64,000 nt of DNA from Haliotis asinina (Eukaryota; Mollusca; Gastropoda; Lepetellida; Haliotidae). The DNA lies in NCBI RefSeq assembly GCF_037392515.1, contig NC_090282.1:34151054-34215053 (forward strand), in the 5' to 3' direction. The notes under the pieces were generated by a model. The model was not told the DNA's origin. It did not search any database and was given only the letters and a program-made list of their open reading frames with translations. Shown piece after piece: positions 41,341-52,767 of the stretch (the stretch's first letter is position 1; each line of letters opens with the position of its first letter). A program made the position numbers and the translations under genes.

Positions 41341-42489
41341 ATGGATTTAGCACACTTGAAAATCGTGGTGGAAGGTAGTACGGGGTTTAAAACAACCTTT
41401 ATTAATATCTTTGAAAACTATATCGTGTCCGTTAATAACGCGCAGGCGGTGGTAAACTGGAATCAAAACCCAATGCAGTTTTGGCAGAACCAACTCAACT
41501 TTGCTGTGTGGTGTGCGACGACAGGGTCGGGTGTGACACCAGACTAGGGTATAGACAAACTGAGTAAGGCGGTTATTTTGTTTCATATTTATTATCAAAC
41601 GAGACGAATATTGAAGGAAATAAGTGCTCCTCTTCCCCAAGATAAAGCGTGGAGTATGACGAATAACCCCTATGATAAACGCGCTTATGAACGTGTTTGT
41701 GGGGAGTTTGAGATTCCAACGAATAAAGACTTTCGCCTTCCTGGTGTGAACCATGGTCTCGGTATAGTTCTCGTGTACTTCTACAGGTCCGGAACATATC
41801 AGGCCGGTTCTAAAGATGGTTCATACAACCCAAGCAAACATACATTTACAGGTCCCACAACGAATGAAAAGGTCCATGTCAGCTGTATAAAGCAAATCAA
41901 TCCTGATGCAGCCACAGCCTGGACTAAAATGATCTCAAAAACATCGAAAGAATTCACTCGTGCTGGTACAATACGCTTGAACGACTCAATTCGAACGTAC
42001 GTGTGGGCGCTGTTGGGTGCGCGTTCCAACATCCTAGGTAAGGGAACTGCTTACGACGCTCAGAAACAGTTCGTTTCCAACGTTGAGGATGCTATCAATT
42101 CTCCAGTTGATCTCCCGCAGGCCATCGACCGTTACCAAAACGTGTTAGAATACGCCAGATCGAAAGTCAATTACGTGTTCGGCGTGGGGCTGTACATGGC
42201 TCCGAGTGATATGCAACTGAGAGTAAAAAAAGTGGTGGGTTATAACAACAAAATAGTCATAGCCACGGCGGATCAAAAGTTGGGTATCAACCCCGATATT
42301 AACACCCCCTATATCCCACACATCCCACCACGTGAAACGGGTATAGTGGCGCCACCCCCGGAGTCTAAAGTTCATGTGGAGGTACCCCACACACACCCCC
42401 ATATTCAGGCCACCAATCATATTGATAATAAAACGGCCCTGGTGGTTGGTGGGGTAGCTTTGGGACTTATTTGGTTAAAGATTTCTTAG
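41341..42489 (+). CDS. Polinton gene region of unknown function
   Basis: A coding region ending in a hydrophobic C-terminal anchor (ALVVGGVALGLIWLK) after a Pro/His-rich stretch. It starts back to back with the leftward block across an AT-rich, promoter-like spacer at 41311-41340. Confidence 0.5.
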
Positions 42490-43198
42490 CCGCTACGTAC
42501 ACCAGACCCGCCACGGCGACGATGGCTGCCCACATGTTTTGACTGAGCCACATGGCAGTTTTAGCCAGAGCGCCCAACAACCACGAGACGATGCTACCCA
42601 GGATGCCGGGAAGGGCTTCGGCGGCTTTACCAGCCAGTTTAGCTAGGTGTTCCCCGAGTTTTTTTATCCAGTCTTTAACACCGCCGGCAGGTGTGGGAGT
42701 TCCCCCGCCGCCGGCAGGCCCCACAGGGGTACCCCCTGTCAGTGGCACCACCAGGGTTGATATGATGAAACCCAATGCAGTCAGAATGCTGGCGATGGTG
42801 ATCCCTTGCTCCCGGAACAATATCCGAATCCTGTCTGCTAACGTGGTGTCTCGGTGGAGGACTTGATTGATGGTTTCCCGTATACGGCTGACCTGGGATC
42901 GAAGCTTTTCTTTGAAGGAGGATGCTGTCTCCAGCCAGGCCTGCCTTTCCTCTTCCAAATCACGTATTCGTTTCTTGATGGTGGCTTTCAGAGCCTCGTC
43001 CTCAGTTTCACCTAGTTTATCCTTTTCATGGGCGATGTGGTCGTCTATCACGCTAATTTTGGCCGTGCTTTTCCAGAGATGACCACGAATGGTTTGCATC
43101 AACAGGTCCAACCCCCTCAGTTCCCGAAAGGTATTTTTGAGACCCGGGAAGGGCTTGTTCTCGTAGTCGGCCAACACCTTTTTAATATCATAAGTCAT
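42467..43198 (-). CDS. Polinton gene with coiled coil and membrane segments
   Basis: About 243 residues: a charged helical N-terminal half, a Gly/Pro-rich linker and hydrophobic segments near the C terminus. Unknown virion-associated role. Confidence 0.55.
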   Translation of the reverse strand: MTYDIKKVLADYENKPFPGLKNTFRELRGLDLLMQTIRGHLWKSTAKISVIDDHIAHEKDKLGETEDEALKATIKKRIRDLEEERQAWLETASSFKEKLRSQVSRIRETINQVLHRDTTLADRIRILFREQGITIASILTALGFIISTLVVPLTGGTPVGPAGGGGTPTPAGGVKDWIKKLGEHLAKLAGKAAEALPGILGSIVSWLLGALAKTAMWLSQNMWAAIVAVAGLVYVAAKKSLTK

Positions 43199-43415
43199 GT
43201 TTTGATCCGATGGGGCGTCCCTGATGCCTTCCAGACTTTGAACTAACTTCGGAGGAATCTTAGGTCGCCCTTAATGAGTTCGTCATCCAGCTGTAGGCCA
43301 GTACTGAATGAGGTCTCCTGATCATCATCGAATGCCTGGGCACTATCGCCCGGCATCTCCGTCATATCTATGTCTTCATCCATTAGTATTAAAAATATAT
43401 TTCTTTTATATAACA

Positions 43416-44643
43416 ATGTACGGCAGAAAAATAGATCCTTTCAGAAGACTGAGAGAGCCACTAGGTGCCAGAGCCGTGCGCCAGTCGGTGACCATCACCA
43501 ACAATACCAGCAAGATAGACCAGAATCAAACTCTGCTGGTTAGATTTCCAAACCTTGGTGAGAATGACCTCATTGTACCAGGCACTGTTCGACTGGCGTT
43601 CAATATCACGTTGACCTCCGACAACGACAAACGCGAGCTAGTGCGGAACGTGGGTCGAGCTATCATCAAGAAAACGACCGTCAAGATCAGCGGTAACGAG
43701 GTGCTGAGCATCGACGACAGCGACGTGTTTCACTGCTACGGGGATCTCTGGAAAAGCGAGGGAGAACGAGTCAATGATGTGTACCAGGGCATCAGCAAAT
43801 CAACCCGGTCGCGCATAGGGTATGCCTTCACGCAAGACCAGCTAGACAAGCTATCGGACGGTGAAAAGGCCATCGCTCGAGCATACGGGAATCGATTCTG
43901 CGTGCCGCTCGACTTCGAGTTGCTCACGGGACACGCGCCGTTTTACCAGGCCGCGCTGGGTGATAGGCTCGAATACGAGCTCACGTTTAACGACTATAGC
44001 AAAGTAGTGCGTACGCCGAACGGTGATGAGGCCAGTTATACCATAGACAACATCTCTCTGGAGTTCGACATGGTCACTAACCCGGAGCTGGCCAGGCAGG
44101 TTCGAAGCCAGTACTCTGGGAAGATGGCTATCCTGTACGATCGCGTACTGAGGCATAGATCAGTCATGCGAGATAAGAGCGACACTGTGTGGAATATCAA
44201 CCTGAACGTGCCGGCGCGATCGATGAAAGGTATCCTGGTCATCCCCGTGGAGGATTACGAGCCATTCCGAGATTGAAAAGGTGGAAGTGACCATCGAGGG
44301 CGTGCCCAACCAGCTGTTCAGTCATGGTATGAGACCACACCAGCAGTGGGATGAGATAAAAAAGCTACCAGTGGGGGATTACATAACAAAGGACCTGGAC
44401 CTCGGCTCCGTGCAGATCGGTGAATACCTGACCACCAAGTACGCCCTATGGTTGGACATGCGATCCACGGATGATGATAAACTGCACGGTAGCGGGCGCC
44501 GTATAGATAACGGCAGCGAAGGGATAACCATCCAGATTACTAAGAAGGCTCAACCCGCTGGTAAGTTGAAATTATATCTGTACGTTATTATGGACGCGCA
44601 ACTTAATATAGACAATGGGAGATTCGTGCAAGCCATCTACTAG
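43416..44643 (+). CDS. Polinton major capsid protein region
   Basis: The N terminus starts MYGRKIDPFRRLREPLG and leads to the family-typical DLWKSEGERVNDVYQG and FCVPLDFELLTG signatures of the double-jelly-roll capsid protein. An AT-rich spacer before the start may hold its promoter. Confidence 0.85.
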
Positions 44644-45268
44644 TGGGGGAGACCCCCACACCCCCCGGGGGTACCCACAACTGCCCACTGACCCACACTG
44701 CGCCATAGTGTGCGGACAGACTGGCTGTGGGAAGACCGTTTTCGTGTTGGATATGTTGGAGGGTTACTACAAGGATGTGTTCGATAACATCGTTATCATG
44801 TGCCCTACTCTGAGCATGAATAAAACGTACGCGCGACCTTGGGTGATGACGGACCCGGACGTACACAAAATCGACCCTGGAACACGCCTGCAGGACTGGT
44901 TGAAAGCTCTTCATGAGAAATTTAAAGGGGAACCGACGCTGTTCATACTGGACGACTGCAGCGCTAATCGCGAGATAACAAAAAAGAGAGACATGCTATC
45001 GTACCTGGCCTTCTCCGGCCGGCATGCAAATCACAGCGTCTGGGTGCTAACGCAGAAGTTCAACTTGGTGTTGAAAGACCTCAGGGAGCAGACGCGATGG
45101 GTGGCCTTATTTCACTGCAAGGACAGGGATTCGTTCGAGGAGTGTTTGAGAGAGAACGATGTGATGAGCAAATTAGAACGGGAACGTGTGAAGAAACAGC
45201 TCGCTGAAACTAAACACGCTAAGCTCGTGCTAAAGACCGACCAACCAGTAGCATATAGGGTGTGCTAA
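44615..45268 (+). CDS. Polinton packaging ATPase (FtsK/HerA type)
   Basis: About 217 residues with Walker A (CGQTGCGKT) and Walker B (LFILDD) motifs and a downstream TQKFN sensor-like motif. It overlaps the end of the capsid region. Confidence 0.88.
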   Translation: MGDSCKPSTSGGDPHTPRGYPQLPTDPHCAIVCGQTGCGKTVFVLDMLEGYYKDVFDNIVIMCPTLSMNKTYARPWVMTDPDVHKIDPGTRLQDWLKALHEKFKGEPTLFILDDCSANREITKKRDMLSYLAFSGRHANHSVWVLTQKFNLVLKDLREQTRWVALFHCKDRDSFEECLRENDVMSKLERERVKKQLAETKHAKLVLKTDQPVAYRVC

Positions 45269-45337
45269 AGCTAAGCAAAGCTAAGCAAAGCTAAGCAAAG
45301 CTAAGCAAAGCTAAGCAAAGCTAAGCTAAAGCTAAGC
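45262..45337 (+). repeat. 10-bp tandem repeat in the Polinton
   Basis: About seven units of CTAAGCAAAG with slight variants fill the gap after the ATPase gene. Likely replication slippage. Confidence 0.9.
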
Positions 45338-45345
45338 ATATAGCT

Positions 45346-46029
45346 ATGATATTTGAAGTGTTTGTCGTGTGCAACTTAACCTTCATTTCTCTGTGTTTTT
45401 TCTGCATCGGGTATTATATAGTTAAAACTAAATCTTACTTGTTATATTATAAGATGGAGTGTGAGGAATTGCTCGAACAGTTGGGGGTCTCCCCCACGCT
45501 GCCGGCAGGCCCCACTGATGATAAGCGAGAGAAACTGGTGGCGTTGGCTGTTGGCGGCAAAGCCAAACATTACTTTGGAGACTACACTCCGGATAACATT
45601 CACAAAATGTCAGCCGAAGAAATCGATAAGCTGTACGCTAGATACGAGTCCCGGCTCGGAGCAGAAATGACAAAGACAATAGGATCGGCTATGACCCAGA
45701 TATACACCGGTATTGTGTCATACTTCCTTCCCATTCCACCAGAGCGCCGACTTTACCTGTGGGAAGACCTCGAGAAAGACCCTTTTATCGAACACGCCGT
45801 GAGTTCTATCAGCTGCGGGCTGTACCACAAATATGGTATGTTGTTGGCTCCAGTGACGGCGGCGATTATCACGGCAAAGCATTGTCAATTTGAGAGAAAA
45901 AATAATAATAATAGTATAAATGGATGCCAGGGAGGAGGAAACCCCAGTGGTGGTACCCCCAACAGTGAGGGAAACTCCACTGGAGGAAACCCCCACAGTG
46001 AGGGAAGTGACCAGACAGAAGAATCCTAA
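45346..46029 (+). CDS. Polinton gene of unknown function, membrane segment first
   Basis: Begins with a hydrophobic segment (ISLCFFCIGYYIV), then a helical body containing MSAEEIDKLYARYESRLG and a low-complexity Gly/Asn/Ser tail. Confidence 0.6.
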   Translation: MIFEVFVVCNLTFISLCFFCIGYYIVKTKSYLLYYKMECEELLEQLGVSPTLPAGPTDDKREKLVALAVGGKAKHYFGDYTPDNIHKMSAEEIDKLYARYESRLGAEMTKTIGSAMTQIYTGIVSYFLPIPPERRLYLWEDLEKDPFIEHAVSSISCGLYHKYGMLLAPVTAAIITAKHCQFERKNNNNSINGCQGGGNPSGGTPNSEGNSTGGNPHSEGSDQTEES

Positions 46030-46237
46030 GAGAGTAGCTGCCGGTAAAAAACGGTGGTGTAACCAACATAAAGTGACCAACCCCCGACTGTTGTTGGTTG
46101 TAGGCGTAACTGCTGCCTTGGCTATCTCGTGGTTATATCGTGGGGGTGTGGTGGGTACCCCCACTGAGGGAAACCCTCACCGTGAGGTGGTACCTGAGGT
46201 GGTAACCCCCACTGTCGACCCGCATATCATGTTATAA
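45920..46237 (+). CDS. Small Polinton membrane protein candidate
   Basis: About 105 residues overlapping the preceding gene in another frame. A Thr/Pro/Glu-rich start, a basic patch (KNPKRVAAGKKRW), then one hydrophobic segment (LLLVVGVTAALAISWLY). The overlap lies in repetitive sequence, so it may be an accidental frame. Confidence 0.4.
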   Translation: MDAREEETPVVVPPTVRETPLEETPTVREVTRQKNPKRVAAGKKRWCNQHKVTNPRLLLVVGVTAALAISWLYRGGVVGTPTEGNPHREVVPEVVTPTVDPHIML

Positions 46238-46261
46238 TTTAAATATTTTTATATATACATA

Positions 46262-46489
46262 ATGTCTGAGGAGAAAACGTTCGTCAACGACGCATACCAC
46301 GCCACAGTGGTCGCCAGTCTAGCCGTAGGGTACGCTCGGTTGACTAAAATGGTGCTTAAACAACCAACTATCAAGCTAGATTTCAACCTGCAGGATATGG
46401 GTATGCTCATAATGAACCTTGGTATGGCGATGGCCACAAAAGACATCCTAGTAAAACAAGGAATAATACCTGATAATATAATGAAATAA
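46262..46489 (+). CDS. Small Polinton gene of unknown function
   Basis: 75 residues, two amphipathic or hydrophobic helices. Preceded by an AT-rich promoter-like spacer. Confidence 0.5.
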   Translation: MSEEKTFVNDAYHATVVASLAVGYARLTKMVLKQPTIKLDFNLQDMGMLIMNLGMAMATKDILVKQGIIPDNIMK

Positions 46490-46497
46490 ATATAGGG

Positions 46498-46923
46498 ATG
46501 GCCACGATAGCTATGATGGTCGGTGGGGCGTTAGTGAATGCCCTGGCATTTTCCGGGAGTAATTTCCTCTTCTCGAAACTACGAGATGATCACGCGGCTG
46601 AAATACAGGAAGAAAGGAAGCGGCACGATCTCGCTACTGAGAACTTACAAAAGGCACAGGCCGAGTACGCTAAAAAACGCCTCCAGAGGATCGATTTTAT
46701 TAACGAACAACTCCAGCGTGAAAACCATGCCGTTCAAACATTCAACGATGTCGATGAAGCAATGAAAGAATACTACCTACTAACTGGTAAACGATTGGAA
46801 CCGCTCAATAAACCCACACTCGCTCAGTACTACACACCATCCAAGGGGCAAATGAATCGTGAACTGGTCTTCATAGTGTTGGGTATAGCAGCTACTGCGT
46901 TGGTTGCTAAGCAATTAAATTAA
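46498..46923 (+). CDS. Small Polinton gene with central coiled coil
   Basis: 141 residues: a hydrophobic N terminus (MATIAMMVGGALVNALAF), a long charged helix and a second hydrophobic segment at the C terminus. Confidence 0.55.
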   Translation: MATIAMMVGGALVNALAFSGSNFLFSKLRDDHAAEIQEERKRHDLATENLQKAQAEYAKKRLQRIDFINEQLQRENHAVQTFNDVDEAMKEYYLLTGKRLEPLNKPTLAQYYTPSKGQMNRELVFIVLGIAATALVAKQLN

Positions 46924-46942
46924 AATACCTATATAAGTAAAC

Positions 46943-47206
46943 ATGAGACCCGCTCCATACCGATGCGAATACATACTTATGGGGAAGACCGAGGCCTGTG
47001 GTAGGAAATGCAGGAATCAGGGGCTCTGTTGTTTCCATATGGGAAGTCCTAACTACACGTGTTCTGTGTGTGGTATCGGGGTTAAAGGGCACTACTGTCT
47101 ATGTAAAGCTCACGGAGCGAACGTAGTCAGACATCAACTCATCTACGAGAATAAAAAAGACTACATAAAAGAACGTAGGCGACTGCTCAAGATAGACACC
47201 AAATAA
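46943..47206 (+). CDS. Small Cys/His-rich Polinton protein
   Basis: 87 residues with many paired cysteines (YRCEY, ACGRKCRNQGLCCFH, CSVCGIG, HYCLCKAHG), likely zinc-binding. Possibly regulatory; unassigned. Confidence 0.6.
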   Translation: MRPAPYRCEYILMGKTEACGRKCRNQGLCCFHMGSPNYTCSVCGIGVKGHYCLCKAHGANVVRHQLIYENKKDYIKERRRLLKIDTK

Positions 47207-47262
47207 ATGTTTTCCCTTTACTGTGAACCAATTAGACATTGGTTCTCTTAGGTGTAAACACT

Positions 47263-50200
47263 ATGACTACTGTGCGCGAGCTGAAGCGGGTCGCAAAACA
47301 GAGAGGTGTGATCGGGTATTCTCGAATGCGGAAGTCAGCATTGTTGAGATTACTAGGTTTAGAAGCCCCTCCTACGGTAACACAATTATAAGCTCAAGCA
47401 AAACAGCTTGGATACACGGGTTATTCAAACCTGGGGAGAGCCGGGTTAACCGCATTGTTATCACATGCCCCCGTAGCACGTCCCACTGTAAAACAACTGA
47501 AAGCCGAGGCACACGATTTGGGTTTAGGCGGGTATTCCCGTATGAGAAAACCACAGCTTGTAGAATTATTACGACAGAATAGAGCTATTGACCTACAGTT
47601 CATGCGCACTGAGCGCGCTGTAGGCAACTATTTGAGAGGTTGGCGCATGCACGTTGATAGAAACATAGACATTACAGATATCAAGCCTCTGATAGCTGAT
47701 AAGGTCAACCAGGAACTAAATAACCTAGGAAGTATCAAGTTTCAGATCACAGTGAAAATGTCGCTCGATAAGCAGGTTGGGAGTACCACTGAATATGTTC
47801 AGCCTTACTTCCGAGGTAAACAAGAGGTTGTCACACATACAGAGACCATTGACGCATCAATCGATACCAGTTTTCAGCAGATACGAGAATACCTAGAACG
47901 CTACACACACTTGGGGTCCGGGTGGGCTGTAGATAAAATCGATAATGTCTATCTAGACATAGCTAACTACGTGCCGTTCAGAGGCGGATCATACCTAGCC
48001 TTACCCCCCTACTATAGGAACAAACATGCCATAGTAAACGTTGAGAATAGAGGAAACGATTGCCTGAGGTAAGCTATCAGGTCAGCCTTATTTCCAGCTG
48101 ACACTCATTCAGATAAGCTTTCTAGCTATCCCCAAGACGATGGGCTCAACTGGGATGGTATAGATGAACCCACCCCCATATCCCAGATCACTAAAGTAGA
48201 AAAACAGAATAATCTGGCTATAAATGTCTTTGGGCACGAAGGTAACACAACAATAGTACACAGGGTCAGCCCGGTGAAGGATCGCCAAGTTATCAATATA
48301 TTCATGATCCAGCGAGGTGACAAGTATCACTACACATGGATAAAACACTTTAGCAGGCTGTTGTATGACCAATCGGCACACAGAGAAAAGACCCACTTCT
48401 GTGAACGATGCCTACATGGCTTCACCCGAGCTGATTTATTAGAATCCCACCGGGATGATTGTCAAGGTGTGGGGCAGACGGCCATACGAGTCGACATGCC
48501 TAAGGAAGGTGATAATATCCTAAAATTCAGTAACCACAAGAACCAAATGTCTGTGCCTTATATCATATACTTCGAAGCCTTGGTTGTGGGTGGGGATTCC
48601 CCCAGTGGTGGTAGCTTCACCCACAAAACACACGAGCATAAAGCCTGTTCGTTTGGATACATTGTCGTCCGTTGTGACGGGGAAACGAAAGCTCCGGTAG
48701 TGTATAGGGGCCCTGACGCGGCTGAAAGGTTTCTAAAGTGTTTGCAGGAGGAAGAAAAAATTATTAGGAATGCATTGTATAGAATCGCTCCCATGCGTAT
48801 GACCCGAGTCGACAGGCTAGCTCACGCTAGTAGCACTAACTGTCACGTGTGTGACTCACCACTTAACAGTGATTCGGTGAGAGATCACTGCCACATAACT
48901 GGTAAGTATAGAGGCGCCGCTCACAGCGCGTGCAACCTCAAGCTTAAAATCAACCCTAAGACAATAAACATCCCCGTTGTCTTTCACAACTTGAGAGGGT
49001 ACGACTCACACTTGATCATGCAGGCCATCGCGAAAATCGATGGTAATATAACGTGCATCCCCAACAACATGGAGAGATACATCTCCTTCAGCTTAAACGG
49101 ACTTAGGTTCATTGACTCGTTTCAGTTCCTCCTGTCGTCACTCGACAGTCTGGTCAAGGCCAACAATACCTTCCCTATCACCGATCGATACACAGGCGCC
49201 GAGACTAGACCCCTGCTTATGAGGAAGGGTGTGTACCCCTATGAGTACATGGATAGTTGGGTCAAGTTCACCGAGACCAGACTACCCCCTATTGACTGCT
49301 TTTATAGCAAGCTGAATGAGGCGTCCGTCTCACGAGATGATTACTCGCACGCGACTAACGTATGGAATAAACTGGGTTGTAAGAACCTGGGTGATTATCA
49401 CGACCTGTACTTGAGGACAGATGTACTGCTGTTAGCCGACGTGTTTGAGACCTTTAGGCGAACGTGTTTCAAGCAGTATAAACTCGACCCCGCATGGTAT
49501 TACACCAGCCCAGGTCTGTCGTGGGACGCCTTGCTTAAAAAGACCGGAGTTAATTTGGAATTGCTCACAGATTACGACATGCACCTATTCATTGAGAAAG
49601 GCTTGCGAGGTGGGATTTCCATGGCATCCAAACGATACGCGAAAGCAAATAATCAATACGTGAAAGGTTACGATCCTAACAAGCCAACCAATCACATTCT
49701 CTACCTCGACGCAAACAACCTGTACGGCTGGGCCATGAGCCAGTATCTACCTACAGGGGGATTCGAATGGGTACCCCACGTTGATGTTATGGGGGTTGCA
49801 CCAGATTCGAACAAAGGTTATATCCTCGAGGTTGACTTAGAGTATACCAAGGAATTACACACATCACACAACAGCTACCCCCTGGCCCCCGAACGTATGA
49901 GGGTTAACCCAGACTGGATGTCTGAGTACCAACATAACTTGTTAGGTGGGCGTGTGACAGACGTTGAAAAACTCGTGCCTAACTTAATGAATAAGACCAA
50001 GTACATCGTTCACTAGCGCAACCTACAGCTGTACCTGTCGTTGGGTATGAGGCTGACCAAAATACACAGGGTGCTCATGTTCAACCAGAGCCCATGGATG
50101 GAGCCCTACATCAGAATGAACACAGACCTACGAAAAAAAGCCACCAGTGATTTTGAGAAAAATCTCTACAAGCTCATGAACAACTCGGTGTTTGGTAAGA

Positions 50201-50946
50201 CTATGGAGAACCTGAGGAAACGCGTGACCGTGAAGCTGGTTCGGTCGAGTGAGGAAGACAAGCTCAGGAGATTGATAGCCAGTCCGGCATTCAACCGTAG
50301 TAAGATATTCACAGACAACCTGGTTGCCCTACACATGAAGAAAAGCCACATAAAATTCAACCGGCCTGTTTACGTGGGGATGAGCATCCTCGATTTATCC
50401 AAACACCTGATGTACGACTTTTACTACAACGAGCTCAAGAAACAGTACGGTGACAGGTGTGAAGTGCTGTACACTGACACGGATTCCCTGCTGATGGAGA
50501 TTCGAACCGAGGACGTGTACGAGGACATGAAAAAACACCTCGATTTATACGACACCAGCGACTACCCTAAGACCCATGCCATACACAGTACGGTAAATAA
50601 AAAGGTCCTAGGTAAGATGAAGGACGAGTGTGCTGGCACGCCCATAGCCGAGTACATAGGTTTGAGACCTAAGATGTACTCCATACTGAAAGCCGACAAT
50701 AGTGAGATCCGGAAGGCTAAGGGGGTTAAGAAGTATGTGGTGAAACAACACATCAAACACGCCAGATTCAAGGAAGCCCTGTTCAAGACCCGTACCTTTA
50801 GGCATAAAATGAACACACTTAGAAGTGATGGACATAAGATATACGGACTGACTATAAACAAGACGTCCCTGTCGCCTATGGACACGAAACGTTGGATAGC
50901 TATTGATGGGATAAACACATACGCGTATGGACATGAAAAAATTTGA
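47263..50946 (+). CDS. Polinton protein-primed DNA polymerase B region
   Basis: The N-terminal part holds SAP-like repeats (VRELKRVAKQRG; VKQLKAEAHDLGLGGYSRM). Further on is an endonuclease-VII-like zinc block (CHVCDSPL...DHCHITGKYRGAAH), then exonuclease and polymerase motifs (GYDSHLIM; DANNLYGWAMS; MNNSVFGKTMEN; YTDTDSL). This is the largest coding region of the element and replicates its DNA in the family. Confidence 0.88.
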
Positions 50947-51895
50947 GGCTATTTACTACAGCCCGCGTGGGTACTGGAAAGGAGCTAGCGCAGTAGATAA
51001 GCTAGCTAAACTAGCGCGAGTACCCCCGGAGGAAGCCAAAGCGTGGCTTGAAAAACAAGCCCTGTGGCAGATCTATTTGCCGGCACCATGCTACGTGCCT
51101 AGAAGGAGGTTCGGTATTAACATACCTAATAGCGTTCACCAGGCAGACCTACTGTTCCTACCCCACGACAAGAGGTACAAGTATGCCTTAACCGTAGTGG
51201 ACGTAGCCAGTCGTTACAAGGAAGCCGAACCCTTGACCACGAAAGATTCGGCCCAGGTAGCCAGAGGATTCGAACGCATATACAAACGCAGTCCGCTGAC
51301 GTGGCCAACAGAGCTGCAAGTTGACCCCGGACGGGAGTTCATGGGTGCCGTGTCACAACTGCTAGCCAAACATGATACAAAGGTCAGGCGTGGCACAGCC
51401 GGAGCCCATCGCAGCCAAGCCATAGTTGAGAGATTTAATAGGACTTTGGCTGAGCGCTTGTTCGGCCATCAGTATGCTAGGGAGATGGTCACCCCTGGAA
51501 AACGATCGACTGAATGGGTCACGAGGTTACCCAAGGTGGTGTCGGCAATCAACCATGAAGTCACCCGTCTCACCGGTAAGAAACCGGCAGACGCTATCAA
51601 ACTAAAATCAATAGTTGCAGAGTCGGCCGCTCCATTGCGTGGGAAGGAGAAACAGATACCAGATAGGGCCCTAGTGAGGTATCTATACCAGCTGGGGGAA
51701 CACGAGGGTGATAGCCGTAAGCGGGCCACCGATCCTATATGGTCAGTCAAAACTTACAACATAGATAAAGTGGATATAAAAGCCGACGAACCTAACTTGT
51801 ACTACTTGAGGGATGGGCCGGGTAGGGGGTTTGTAAGAGAAGAATTATTGATCGTACCGTACGGCACAGTGTTACCTCCTACCAACACACAGTAA
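50927..51895 (+). CDS. Polinton integrase (RVE/DDE type)
   Basis: About 322 residues. The core shows HQADLLFLPHDKRYKYALTV, VDPGREFMGAV and a later AIVERFNRTL, as in Polinton and retroviral-type integrases. The C-terminal quarter lies inside the right terminal repeat, so it is also copied at the left end. Confidence 0.9.
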   Translation: MDMKKFEAIYYSPRGYWKGASAVDKLAKLARVPPEEAKAWLEKQALWQIYLPAPCYVPRRRFGINIPNSVHQADLLFLPHDKRYKYALTVVDVASRYKEAEPLTTKDSAQVARGFERIYKRSPLTWPTELQVDPGREFMGAVSQLLAKHDTKVRRGTAGAHRSQAIVERFNRTLAERLFGHQYAREMVTPGKRSTEWVTRLPKVVSAINHEVTRLTGKKPADAIKLKSIVAESAAPLRGKEKQIPDRALVRYLYQLGEHEGDSRKRATDPIWSVKTYNIDKVDIKADEPNLYYLRDGPGRGFVREELLIVPYGTVLPPTNTQ

Positions 51896-52038
51896 ACGTG
51901 ACATAGGCACGCCAACTTTTTTGTAGTAGGGGTAATAGTAGCAAGAGCTAAGGTCCCAACCAAAGCCTTATTTACTAAATAAGGCTTTGTAGAGACTTTT
52001 CTTGAAAGTGGTCCAGAACCCCCATTGTATATACTACT
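51659..52038 (-). repeat. Right 380-bp terminal inverted repeat of the Polinton
   Basis: Includes the end of the integrase gene, then the palindrome at 51964-51986, ending ...ACTACT with the family's CT. Followed by CCATA. Confidence 0.95.
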
Positions 52039-52290
52039 CCATATGTGCAACAGAAAATAATACTTGACTGTTTATTTGACTACCAAACACTAATCTCACT
52101 TTCGTGTTCTTAACTTGTCGCGCAAATATCTATTAAGATATTCTAAAATCATAAGAATATTTATAGACGCATCAAAACAAAACCAACACTGAAACGTACA
52201 ATGAAACTTATAAGCGTTAGGAGAAACCTTGTCAGGCAGAGAATTGTTTTAATGATGAATACATTAACACTTTGACTGCTTATATTATAT

Positions 52291-52746
52291 CCTTTTAGCC
52301 TTGAACACGGTCCCGAAGGCTCCGCTTGTGTATATGAATATTGATTGATGGAAATAAGGTTTCTATAAGTTCAATGCAAATGTCACATAAGTTTACAACA
52401 CCATTTATGGCGACACCTAATTCTGATAATATTCAACACACATCTAAACAAACACCTTAACATGCAAAATACAAAGGAGAAATTGGAAAATTAGATTTAT
52501 TCACTTTTGAGAATACGAATGCATACGGATCATCCGTGAAGTATTTGCGATATTGTTTCTGAGAACGAATCCTCATGAATCTGCATGATACTGTAGCATT
52601 GTCCATTAAATACAATGCCATAAATATAAACACGGTCCCGAAGGCTCCGCTACCAAGTTCCTCATAAATCGTATAGTCCCCTTTGGTAAAAGGCATCTTT
52701 TTTCACTCAAGTATCGCTTCGGTGCTTCCAAACGGAACGTATACGC
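52291..52746 (-). pseudogene. Rearranged remnant of a kinase gene
   Basis: 52630-52700 matches the first codons of the kinase (start codon near 52696; MPFTKGDYTIYEELGSGAFG), and 52291-52327 repeats a neighbouring piece of that exon. Between them about 303 bases are foreign or rearranged, bounded by a 23-base direct repeat (AACACGGTCCCGAAGGCTCC plus GCT). Part of the inserted segment (near 52598) resembles the 3' flank of the intact kinase gene. No catalytic domain remains. Confidence 0.75.
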
Positions 52747-52767
52747 TTGGTTCTAACTGTGAGATAT

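Larger units (their letters stand above)
37929..52038. mobile_element. Polinton (Maverick), whole-length, decayed
   Basis: A 14,110-bp fossil element with the family's AG...CT ends and 380-bp terminal inverted repeats (37929-38308 and 51659-52038), in which I see about two differences. A perfect CCATA repeat lies on each side (37924-37928 and 52039-52043), shorter than the usual 6-bp target duplication or with one base changed. It carries the family's set: integrase, protein-primed DNA polymerase B, packaging ATPase, double-jelly-roll major capsid, a minor capsid candidate and several small unknown genes. I did not recognise the family's cysteine protease. The element is complete end to end but broken in coding regions, about three breaks. 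Near-identical terminal repeats imply a young insertion or homogenised ends. Confidence 0.95.
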
